From positions 1-26,357 of the forward strand of contig DATCGP010000019.1 in NCBI GenBank assembly GCA_036508875.1: DNA of 26,357 nt, in the 5' to 3' direction. The notes below the pieces were generated by a model. That model did no database searches. It was not told the origin of the DNA and worked only from the letters and a program-made list of their open reading frames with translations. Each line of letters opens with the position of its first letter. Position 1 is the first letter of the stretch. This document shows positions 8,000 through 14,227 of the stretch, piece by piece. A program made the translations under genes and the position numbers. The DNA is from PALSA-660 sp036508875. GTDB taxonomy: Bacteria > Actinomycetota > Coriobacteriia > Anaerosomatales > PALSA-660.

Positions 8000-8701
8000 T
8001 CAGAGCGAGCCGAATGTGGATATGAGCTGTTCGAGCGAGAACGCCTTCTCATCGTGACCCGTGTAGATGCGGTCCGGCGCCCGCGCGATCACGCACCGGA
8101 TGCTCGCGCTCATCGCGTCCTCGTCGCATACGAACCGGCCGCGCCTCATCGTGCGGGGGTCGCGCCCCCGCCCGCCCATCAGGTCTCCGACGAGCGCGTC
8201 GCCGGCGGCGGTGAAGACTGAGAGCGAGCCGCGACTGTGCCCGGGTGTGGGCACGACGACCGCGTCGATGCCGAATTCGCGCAACGAGCGCTCCCCGTCG
8301 ATGACGATGTCCGGGACGGGGCCGACCGGCGACAGCGACAGCGCGTGGCGGCGCCGGATCGCGAGCAGCAGCGTCTTGTTGAGCGGGTGGCGGGCACGCA
8401 TCTCGGTGTCGACACCGGACAGGCACTTCTCCTCGTCGCCCGCCCCGAGGGCCACCGGCGCACCGGTGGCCTCGCGCAGGGCGATCGCGCTGCCGGTGTG
8501 GTCGCCGTGGCCGTGGGTCAGCAGGACGAGAGAGACGTCGGCCGCGCAGCGTCCTTGGTCTGCGACCGCCTCGAGGATGCGCTGCGCCTGCCCCGCGATA
8601 CCCGTGTCGACGACGACGATCCGGTCTCCGACGAGCAGGTACGCCATGACCGTCATCGGCCCCATCTTGATGGGGACCGGGATGACCTTCACTTCCGTCA
8701 C
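8000..8701 (-). CDS. Metallo-beta-lactamase-fold hydrolase
   Basis: A 233-residue cytosolic MBL-fold protein. The zinc motif T-H-G-H-G-D-H-T-G covers residues 62-70 (H63, H65, D67, H68). V-V-V-D-T-G-I (29-35) is the conserved strand before it. V-P-T-P-G-H-S-R-G-S-L (about 165-175) gives the next zinc histidine, and V-G-D-L the bridging aspartate. The last ligand is the histidine of Y-T-G-H-D-E near the C-terminus. This layout is typical of glyoxalase II-like and other hydrolytic members rather than true beta-lactamases; the substrate is not readable. The start is GTG at 8701, with AGGGAGGT five bases upstream. It begins 23 bases after the TAG stop of the selenoprotein gene on the same strand, so co-transcription is likely. 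Confidence 0.85.
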   Translation of the reverse strand: MTEVKVIPVPIKMGPMTVMAYLLVGDRIVVVDTGIAGQAQRILEAVADQGRCAADVSLVLLTHGHGDHTGSAIALREATGAPVALGAGDEEKCLSGVDTEMRARHPLNKTLLLAIRRRHALSLSPVGPVPDIVIDGERSLREFGIDAVVVPTPGHSRGSLSVFTAAGDALVGDLMGGRGRDPRTMRRGRFVCDEDAMSASIRCVIARAPDRIYTGHDEKAFSLEQLISTFGSL

Positions 8702-8724
8702 GCCGTACCTCCCTGACTGTCCGG

Positions 8725-10128
8725 CTAGCTGAAGCGCACGGCAGAAAGCGAACCGTCGGCCTCAACCGTGACGATCCGGTGATGGCCGGTGTCGGCGACG
8801 AGCATAGTGGAGGTGTCGCTCCAGACGCCACCCGGTTCGCGCAGCGAGCCCTTCACGCCCGCATCGCCCGGCCACGGTGCGCAGGCGCGCGTGAGGAGCT
8901 CGACCCGCTTCAGACGGTCGTTGTAGGTGTCGGCGACGGCGACAGCGCCTCCGCTCGCGGCCACATCCTCGCAGTGCTGCAGCTGCGCTTCGTCTCCGGC
9001 GCCATCGCGGTCGCCGAATTCGAACAGCCCGGTACCCACCACGGTGGTGACCGCGCCTGGTTCCAGGGTCCGTACGGCTGACGTCTCGCAGTCCGCGATC
9101 ACGAGCCGCCCGCCGGCGCGCGGCGACAGCCCGGTCGGCTGAGCGAGCGCAGCCCGCGTAGGCGCCGCGTCCCGGATGTCTTCGGCGCCGCTGCCCGCGA
9201 GCAGCGTGAGGGTGGCTTGCGCCGGATCGAGTTCGAAGATCTGGTGGGCCCCCGCCATGGAGACCGCGAGGCGCCCCTCGTGCTCCGCGAGTCCCCAGGG
9301 CGAGCGCAGGTCCACGGCCAGCGCAGGACCGGCGTGGATCGAGCCGCTCCCGAGCCGCCCCGTGCCGGCCACCCGCTCGAGCCGGCCTTCCCCGAGACGC
9401 CAGATCGAATGCCCGGCCCTGTCAGCGACGTAGACCCGGCCGTCGAGCGCCGCAAGCCCGCGCGGCTCGACGAGTCCCGGGTACTCGGCAACGACCGCCG
9501 CCGTCCGCTCGTCCGCGTTCCAGTCACATTCGAGCACCCGGCCGTGTCCCGAGTCGGAGACCCACAGACGGGCGTCAGCGAGGATCGCGCGGGTGGGGAA
9601 CCGCAGCGTGCCCTCGTGCCGGGGAAGGGACACGTGCAGCGGGTCCGGCCCGCGCACGAGCGTCCCGCGGGACTCGGCCCGCGCCGCTACGCGCTCGAGC
9701 TCCCGGGCCATCGCCTCGACCTCGAACTCACCCGACTCGATGACGGCGAGGTATCCCTCGGGATCGATCACGGCCACGGTGGGCCACGCCTGGACCGCGT
9801 AGTCGCGCCAGATGCGGTACTGACGGTCGTTCACCACGGCGTGCACGACTCCCAGGCGGTCGCACGCTTCCGCGATGCGCTCGGTCACACGCTCGGTGAC
9901 GAACTTGCCCGCGCTGACACCGATGACGGTCAGGCTGTCCGCGAACCGTTCCTCGAGCTCCCGTACACGCGGGAGCACGTGCATGCAGTTGATTCAACCG
10001 TAGGTCCAGAAGTCGAGGAGCACCATGCGGCCGCGCAGCTGCTCGAGACGGACCGGGGCGGTCCCTATCCAATCGAGCCCCTCGCGGAAGGCGGGGGCAT
10101 GTACGGTGCCGGCTGGGATCTGGGTCAT
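8725..10128 (-). CDS. Selenocysteine-containing thioredoxin/NHL-repeat protein (in-frame TGA read as Sec)
   Basis: Read through the single TGA at 9994-9996, this gives a 467-residue protein. Residues ~10-150 form a thioredoxin domain with V-L-L-D-F-W-T-Y-G-U-I-N-C-M-H-V-L-P: Sec45 and Cys48 make a UxxC redox motif. A-W-P-T (cis-Pro P116) and V-A-V-I-D follow as expected. Residues ~175-467 hold six NHL repeats (V-S-D-S-G-H-G-R-V, V-A-D-R-A-G-H-S-I, ... V-A-D-T-G-H-H-R-I), predicting a six-bladed beta-propeller. The same layout occurs in NHLRC2-like proteins, whose motif is F-W-T-Y-C-C-I-N-C-x-H. Conventional calling would give a 10128-9994 stub and an ORF from 9984. The start is ATG 10128, with GGAAGGAG nine bases upstream. 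No signal peptide is seen, so a cytosolic redox role is inferred. Partners are unknown. Confidence 0.88.
9957..9976 (-). promoter_or_regulatory. Candidate bacterial SECIS hairpin
   Basis: In the mRNA, GCUCCCG (9976-9970) pairs perfectly with CGGGAGC (9963-9957). The six-base loop is CGUGUA and contains the GU that SelB-dependent bacterial elements need. The stem begins 18 nt after the UGA and the loop lies 24-29 nt after it, within the usual spacing for bacterial SECIS elements as I know it. The hairpin is inside the coding region, as expected for bacteria. Confidence 0.75.
9994..9996 (-). other. In-frame UGA proposed to encode selenocysteine
   Basis: This is the only stop-like codon in the frame between 10128 and 8725. 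It sits where the family has the first redox-active cysteine, three residues before the resolving Cys48. The reading frame on both sides is homologous to one continuous domain. A hairpin begins 17 bases downstream. A single base change (TGC or TGT to TGA) could also be a sequencing error or nonsense mutation, but the hairpin argues against that. Confidence 0.85.
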
Positions 10129-10137
10129 GCGCGTGCG

Positions 10138-10145
10138 CTCCTTCC
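10138..10145 (-). promoter_or_regulatory. Ribosome binding site that fixes the selenoprotein start
   Basis: GGAAGGAG lies nine bases before the ATG at 10128. Longer in-frame starts (ATG 10164 or 10275) lack such a site, and 10275 would run back into the lysR coding region. The choice matters because it sets Sec at residue 45. Confidence 0.7.
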
Positions 10146-10192
10146 AGGCAGCTGACGGCTCCATAGGGTTGTTGCCCCCGGCTGGCCGCGGG

Positions 10193-11122
10193 CTACCGCG
10201 CGGCGTTTCGGACTCCGCCGTGGACGTTGGCGGCTTCGACCATGGCATCGAGCACGGTGCGGATGGCGGGCGCATCGCCCGAACCTGCCCGGACCGCCGC
10301 GAATATGCGGCGCGTCAGTGCCGGCTCGACAAGCGGCCGGATGGCGATGTCCAGGCCCCGCAGGTCGGTCAGCTCCGGAGCGACGCCCACCCCCAGCCCC
10401 GCCTCGACCGCAGAGCCGATCGCGCGGAAGTAGTTGCTCTCGAGGATCACGTGCGGCTCGAACCCCGCGGAGTGGGCGACGCGCTCCACCGCCTCGCGGC
10501 TCGCCGCGGTCTCCTGCGCGACGCACCAGCGCTCGTTCGCCAGGTCCTTGAGGCGCACCGGGCTGCCGCTCAGCGCGAGCGGGTGTTCCTGCGGCAGGAG
10601 AACCACGATCGGTTCGGTGAGCAGGTCGTAGCGGGTGAAGCTCGGGTCCGGCGGGACCGGGACGAAGTCCCACTCGTGCGACAGCGCGATGTCCAGCTCG
10701 CCGGCCCGCAGCGCCGGCAGCGCCCGGAACGGTTCGAGCTCGCGGATGTCGAGTTCGAGCGCGGGGAATCGCTCGCGGAGGCCCGCAAGGGCGGGTAGTG
10801 CGATCGACTGCGCGGCGGTCTGGAACACGGAGATCCTGACCGTGCCCCCGACCTGGCCCGCGAGGGACTCAACGTCGGCGACCGCGGCCTCGCATTCGGC
10901 AAGTATCGTGTCGGCGTGCTCGACGAGGCGCCGGCCAGGCCCCGTGAGGCGGATCGAGCGCGCGGTGCGTTCCAGCAGTGCGACGCCCACCTCGCGCTCG
11001 AGCGTCGCGAGCTGATGTGACACCGCGGGAGGGGTGAGGTAGAGCGCCTCGGCGGCGGCCGTGATGGTTCCGCGCTCGGCGACCTCGCGCAGGATCCTGA
11101 GGCGGTTCGTGTTCAGCGGCAC
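10193..11122 (-). CDS. LysR family transcriptional regulator
   Basis: A 309-residue LysR-type regulator of normal length. The N-terminal winged helix-turn-helix is clear: L-R-I-L-R-E-V-A-E-R-G-T-I-T-A-A-A-E at residues 8-25, then L-T-P-P-A-V-S-H-Q-L-A-T-L-E at 29-42. The rest is the periplasmic-binding-protein-like effector domain, starting near residue 88 with G-G-T-V-R-I-S-V-F. The start is GTG at 11122, with GGAGG five bases upstream. It is divergent from a membrane protein gene across an AT-rich 137-base gap, the usual arrangement for control of the neighbour. It also lies 64 bases upstream of the selenoprotein gene on the same strand, so it may lead or regulate that transcript as well. 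The effector is not known. Confidence 0.92.
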   Translation of the reverse strand: MPLNTNRLRILREVAERGTITAAAEALYLTPPAVSHQLATLEREVGVALLERTARSIRLTGPGRRLVEHADTILAECEAAVADVESLAGQVGGTVRISVFQTAAQSIALPALAGLRERFPALELDIRELEPFRALPALRAGELDIALSHEWDFVPVPPDPSFTRYDLLTEPIVVLLPQEHPLALSGSPVRLKDLANERWCVAQETAASREAVERVAHSAGFEPHVILESNYFRAIGSAVEAGLGVGVAPELTDLRGLDIAIRPLVEPALTRRIFAAVRAGSGDAPAIRTVLDAMVEAANVHGGVRNAAR

Positions 11123-11259
11123 AGGGACCTCCGGTAATCATCGAGAGAAATAAATATAGATGCTAACACAAAAATAGCGGAAATGGACTTGTTGCTCAAA
11201 CGTGCCGACAATCGAGTGGTGAGATTTACACGGCCGCTGGACGATGAGAGACGAGTCCG
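11123..11259. promoter_or_regulatory. AT-rich divergent control region of lysR and the membrane protein gene
   Basis: This gap contains an unusually AT-rich block (about 11148-11178) inside otherwise GC-rich DNA. On the minus strand TATATT near 11152-11157 can act as a -10 box for lysR. The region is the likely LysR binding site, but I could not settle on one clear T-N11-A dyad. Confidence 0.45.
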
Positions 11260-12057
11260 ATGATCCTGCTGGTGACGAAAGGCCTGCTCGCACCGGCGCT
11301 GCTTGCCGCCTGCACGCTCGCCGGACGCCGGTGGGGGACGCTCGTCGGTGGCTGGCTGCTCGGGCTTCCGCTGATATCAGGGCCGGTCTCGTACTTCCTG
11401 CTGGTCCAGAACGGCTCCCGGTTCGCGGAGGGCGCCGCGCGAGGCGCGCTGCTCGGCATGCTGGGGACCGGAGTGTTCTTCGTCCTCTACGCGCTGCTCG
11501 CCAAGAACCGCCCGTGGTGGCAGACGCTGCCGGTATCCGCCGTGGCGGCGGCGGCGGTGACGGTCGCGCTCACGCAAGTCCATCCGGACCTGGTCGTCGC
11601 TGCCATGGTGGCGGTGGGGTTCCTCGCGCTGATCACCGTGGTGGTGGGCCGGCCGTTCGATGCCGTTCCGGCGCCTGCGGCCAAGTTGCACACGGTCTTC
11701 GTGCGCATGGCCTTCGCCTCGGCGATGGTCGTGGGCGTGACGCTCGCTTCCACGGAGTTGGGCTCCCAGGTCAGCGGCATGCTGACCGCCATCCCGATCA
11801 TCTCCGCGATGATGGCCGTATCGACCCATCGCTCGGCAGGCGGCGAGTCGGTGCGCGGCCTCGTGCGCGGGGCGGTCGCGGGCTTGTGGGGAGGCGCGGC
11901 GTTCTTCGTCGTGGTCGCTTCGCTCATCACCGGAGCGGCGCCGGCCCTCACGTACCTCGCGGCCACGGTGGCTGCGGCCGTGGCGGCCGGGGCATGCGGC
12001 GGCCTGATGGCGCACGCACGGCCTTACCCTTCGAGTCTGCCGAGGTACTCCGCGTAG
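11260..12057 (+). CDS. Polytopic inner-membrane protein of unknown function
   Basis: A 265-residue, strongly hydrophobic protein with about seven or eight predicted membrane segments. Segments include those starting near residues 4, 27, 60, 90, 112, 150, 170, 205 and 225; the exact number is not certain by eye. There is no ATP-binding or catalytic motif. Repeated small-residue stretches (A-V-A-A-A-A-V-T-V-A; A-A-T-V-A-A-A-V-A-A-G) suggest tightly packed helices, as in small permeases or exporters. The ATG at 11260 has only a weak purine-rich site (GAGACGAG) upstream. It is divergent from lysR, which may control it, as is common for LysR-linked exporters. Its 3' end overlaps the 3' end of the convergent radical SAM gene by 34 bases. 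I do not recognise the family. Confidence 0.75.
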   Translation: MILLVTKGLLAPALLAACTLAGRRWGTLVGGWLLGLPLISGPVSYFLLVQNGSRFAEGAARGALLGMLGTGVFFVLYALLAKNRPWWQTLPVSAVAAAAVTVALTQVHPDLVVAAMVAVGFLALITVVVGRPFDAVPAPAAKLHTVFVRMAFASAMVVGVTLASTELGSQVSGMLTAIPIISAMMAVSTHRSAGGESVRGLVRGAVAGLWGGAAFFVVVASLITGAAPALTYLAATVAAAVAAGACGGLMAHARPYPSSLPRYSA

Positions 12058-13571
12058 TCGGCATCGTGCAGGAAGTCACGGATGCGCTGGCGGCCCGTTC
12101 GCAGGATCATCCAGGGCGCGAACTTGAACTGTAGGTGCAGCCATACCCGCTGAGCGAGGCGCCTCGCGGGTGGCAGACCGCGGAGATACGTCTCGAGCCC
12201 CGGGCCGAGCCGCCGGTATCGGAGGAACAGCCCGTCGGCGAAAGCCCTCGCGATCCGCAGCCGGGAGTAGAACTGCCGGTACTCCTCCGTCACGATCTCC
12301 TGCATCTGACGCGGTGAGACTCTCTCCGGGCGGATCGACACGTGCATCCCGTCGAGGAACTTCAGGTCGGCTACCTCGTGGAACATCACCCGGCCGGCAG
12401 CGTCGTGTTCGGCGGTGCTCTTCGTCCCGGGCAACGGCGTCTCGAAGAGGTACTGGAGCGAGCTGACGTACTGGCGCGCGAACCGCCCGTTGCGCTTCAG
12501 TGTCTCGGCAGTGTCACCAGCGAAGGCGATGAACATGCCATGGACCAGAAGTCCGTAGCGTCTGAGGGCAGACAGCGCGGCTGCGGTCTTCTCGCTGGTG
12601 ATGCGCTTTCCGATCTCGGCGAGGTCGGAGTCTTCGGCCGACTCGACGCCGACGCAGACCGTCGTCACGGGTGACAGGTCGCGCAGCAGGCGCAGGAGCT
12701 CGAGGTCCAGACCGCCCTGACGGTCGAAGACGGCGTCGGCACGCATCTGGACGACGATCGGCTGTGCATAGCCTCGCTCGATCGCGCCTCTCAGGAAGCG
12801 CTTGAACGAGGGCTTGTTCGCAGCAGCGTTGTCATCGATGAGGAACGCACCGCGTCCCTCCGCCTGCTGTTCCAGCAGCTCCTCGACGCTCTTCTGCTCT
12901 TCGCGGAGCACGTATCGCGGCCAGATCTCGTGCACCTCGCAGAAGGCACAGCGCTCGGGGCAGCCGCGCGACCTCCAGACGTTCGCGGTGGTGCAGTCCT
13001 CCGCGCCCGCCACGAGAGACATGTCGATCAGAGGCAAGGCGGTGACCTCGTCGTCGGTGAGCTGGCGGGGCGGAGGGCCGAGGTGCGCCGCGCCGGCTTC
13101 CTCCCAGGCGATACCGGGAACGTCACGCACCGCTGCGCGCAGTGCTTCGCCGTACCAGCCCTCCCGAACCGCGTCGAGGAACCGCGGAAGCGAGAACTCG
13201 GCCTCTCCCCTGATGACGAAATCGGCCCCGGCCTTGAGCGCGCGTTCCGGTGCGCACGTTGGCTCGGCTCCACCGAGCACGACGACCGCGTCGGGGTTGT
13301 CGCGCCGGACCCGGTCAACAAGCTCGGCCGTGCGAGTGAGCGTGCACGTGATGGCCGAAAACCCGACCACGTCCGCCTCGGCCACGTAGTCCCAGTCGAT
13401 CGAGTCCTTGCCCGAGATGTCCTCGACGAAGGCGCGCACGTGGTAGCCCGCGTTGCGCAGGATGGTGGCCAGCAGGGGGACGCCGCGACCCATCGCGACG
13501 CCCGAGTAGATGTGCAGCCCCGGGGAGCCCGCCTCGATCAGCGCGACCCGGGTCGCGCTCCTGTCAATCAT
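12024..13571 (-). CDS. B12-binding domain radical SAM protein
   Basis: A 515-residue protein. The N-terminal cobalamin-binding-like domain (about 8-130) shows R-G-V-P-L-L-A-T-I-L-R-N-A-G-Y (29-43) and V-V-V-L-G-G-A-E-P-T (96-105). The radical SAM motif is C-P-E-R-C-A-F-C (204-211, CxxxCxxC), which binds the 4Fe-4S cluster that cleaves S-adenosylmethionine. Downstream elements (R-A-D-A, V-G-V-E-S, G-M-F-I-A-F) fit a TIM-barrel. The C-terminal ~120 residues are basic and helical. Members of this class perform methylations or cyclisations on unreactive carbons; the substrate is unknown here. The ATG at 13571 has AAGGAG nine bases upstream; a longer in-frame start (13694) gives Arg/Pro-rich sequence unlike the family. 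It stands alone on its strand, so the context gives no pathway. Confidence 0.88.
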   Translation of the reverse strand: MIDRSATRVALIEAGSPGLHIYSGVAMGRGVPLLATILRNAGYHVRAFVEDISGKDSIDWDYVAEADVVGFSAITCTLTRTAELVDRVRRDNPDAVVVLGGAEPTCAPERALKAGADFVIRGEAEFSLPRFLDAVREGWYGEALRAAVRDVPGIAWEEAGAAHLGPPPRQLTDDEVTALPLIDMSLVAGAEDCTTANVWRSRGCPERCAFCEVHEIWPRYVLREEQKSVEELLEQQAEGRGAFLIDDNAAANKPSFKRFLRGAIERGYAQPIVVQMRADAVFDRQGGLDLELLRLLRDLSPVTTVCVGVESAEDSDLAEIGKRITSEKTAAALSALRRYGLLVHGMFIAFAGDTAETLKRNGRFARQYVSSLQYLFETPLPGTKSTAEHDAAGRVMFHEVADLKFLDGMHVSIRPERVSPRQMQEIVTEEYRQFYSRLRIARAFADGLFLRYRRLGPGLETYLRGLPPARRLAQRVWLHLQFKFAPWMILRTGRQRIRDFLHDADYAEYLGRLEG

Positions 13572-13642
13572 GTTGCCACGCTCCTTGATCTGCGGCCCGC
13601 CCGCTGCCGATGGGCGCGGGCGGCCGGACCGCGACCCGCGCG

Positions 13643-13777
13643 TCAATCGCGGGAAGTCACGATGTCCTCCGTAGGCGTGACCTGGTCGAGCCACGCGAGC
13701 ACGAAGTCAGCGACCTGCTCACGCCCCTGCTCCACGATCGTGAGGTGGTCGCGGTTCCATGGTCGAGGGTCGAGCGG
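13643..13777 (-). pseudogene. Short relic resembling the C-terminus of an alpha/beta hydrolase
   Basis: Directly after the glsB-like stop, and in the same frame, 44 codons remain open before a TGA at 13643-13645. They read ...W-N-R-D-H-L-T-I-V-E-Q-G-R-E-Q-V-A-D-F-V-L-A-W-L-D..., protein-like, with a histidine followed by an amphipathic helix, as at the end of alpha/beta hydrolases. There is no start codon with a ribosome binding site and no upstream domain. It is probably the decayed tail of a lost gene. A real small protein or chance coding cannot be excluded. Confidence 0.35.
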
Positions 13778-14032
13778 TCAGCCGCGTCTGACGACGAGGC
13801 CGTAGATGAACAGGACGACGATCGCTCCGCCCGCCGCCACCAGTACCGACATCAGGTTGAAGCCCGTCACCGCAGGGCCCTGGAGGGAGCCCGAGATCCA
13901 GTTACCGACGAAAGCGCCGACGATGCCCAGCAGGATCGTCATGATCCAGCCGAACCGGTCGCCCATGACGAGTTTGGCGATGATGCCGGCCACCAAGCCG
14001 ATCAGGATCCACGTGAGGAAGCCGAAGTCCAT
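13778..14032 (-). CDS. GlsB/YeaQ/YmgE family small membrane protein
   Basis: An 84-residue protein with three hydrophobic segments: residues about 4-20 (L-T-W-I-L-I-G-L-V-A-G-I-I-A), 28-45 (G-W-I-M-T-I-L-L-G-I-V-G-A-F-V-G) and 60-80. The G-L-V-A-G-x-I-A-K and G-x-x-x-T-x-x-x-G-I-x-G-A-x-x-G patterns are the hallmark of this transglycosylase-associated / stress-linked family. The ATG at 14032 was chosen because the family starts right before the first segment; AAAGGGTG lies seven bases upstream. Family members are often linked to stress or envelope functions, but the molecular role is not known. It is divergent from the secreted NlpC/P60-like gene. Confidence 0.88.
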   Translation of the reverse strand: MDFGFLTWILIGLVAGIIAKLVMGDRFGWIMTILLGIVGAFVGNWISGSLQGPAVTGFNLMSVLVAAGGAIVVLFIYGLVVRRG

Positions 14033-14126
14033 GTTCGAACACCCTTTCACTCGAGAGCGAGGACCACGCGATGCGGTCGTGCGTGGAATATGCCCACTGC
14101 GCGCGATGGCCACCCGTCGAAAGGGG

Positions 14127-14155
14127 TTGAGTACGGCAGCATGCGTGCCGATAGA
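14127..14155 (+). promoter_or_regulatory. Possible promoter of the NlpC/P60-like gene
   Basis: TTGAGT (14127-14132) and GATAGA (14150-14155) are 17 bases apart. The -10 box is weak. It lies about 70 bases before the ATG at 14228. By-eye evidence only. Confidence 0.3.
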
Positions 14156-14227
14156 TGTGGGAGTACCCTTGTGTCGGGTCCGGCGCTGCCGCGGTCAGAG
14201 CACTGGGGCGGGAAGGACGGATCGCGG

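Noticed and set aside
9984..9994. Interpretation of the thioredoxin/NHL gene as a frameshifted or broken pseudogene
   Set aside because: Both halves are in the same frame, fully conserved in motif, and separated only by the TGA at a redox position with a matching hairpin. Sequencing error remains a minor alternative.
13778..13780. TGA at the end of the glsB-like gene as a second selenocysteine codon, since the frame stays open for 44 codons
   Set aside because: The GlsB-like protein is complete at the TGA, the position has no redox cysteine in the family, and the downstream peptide belongs to a different kind of protein.
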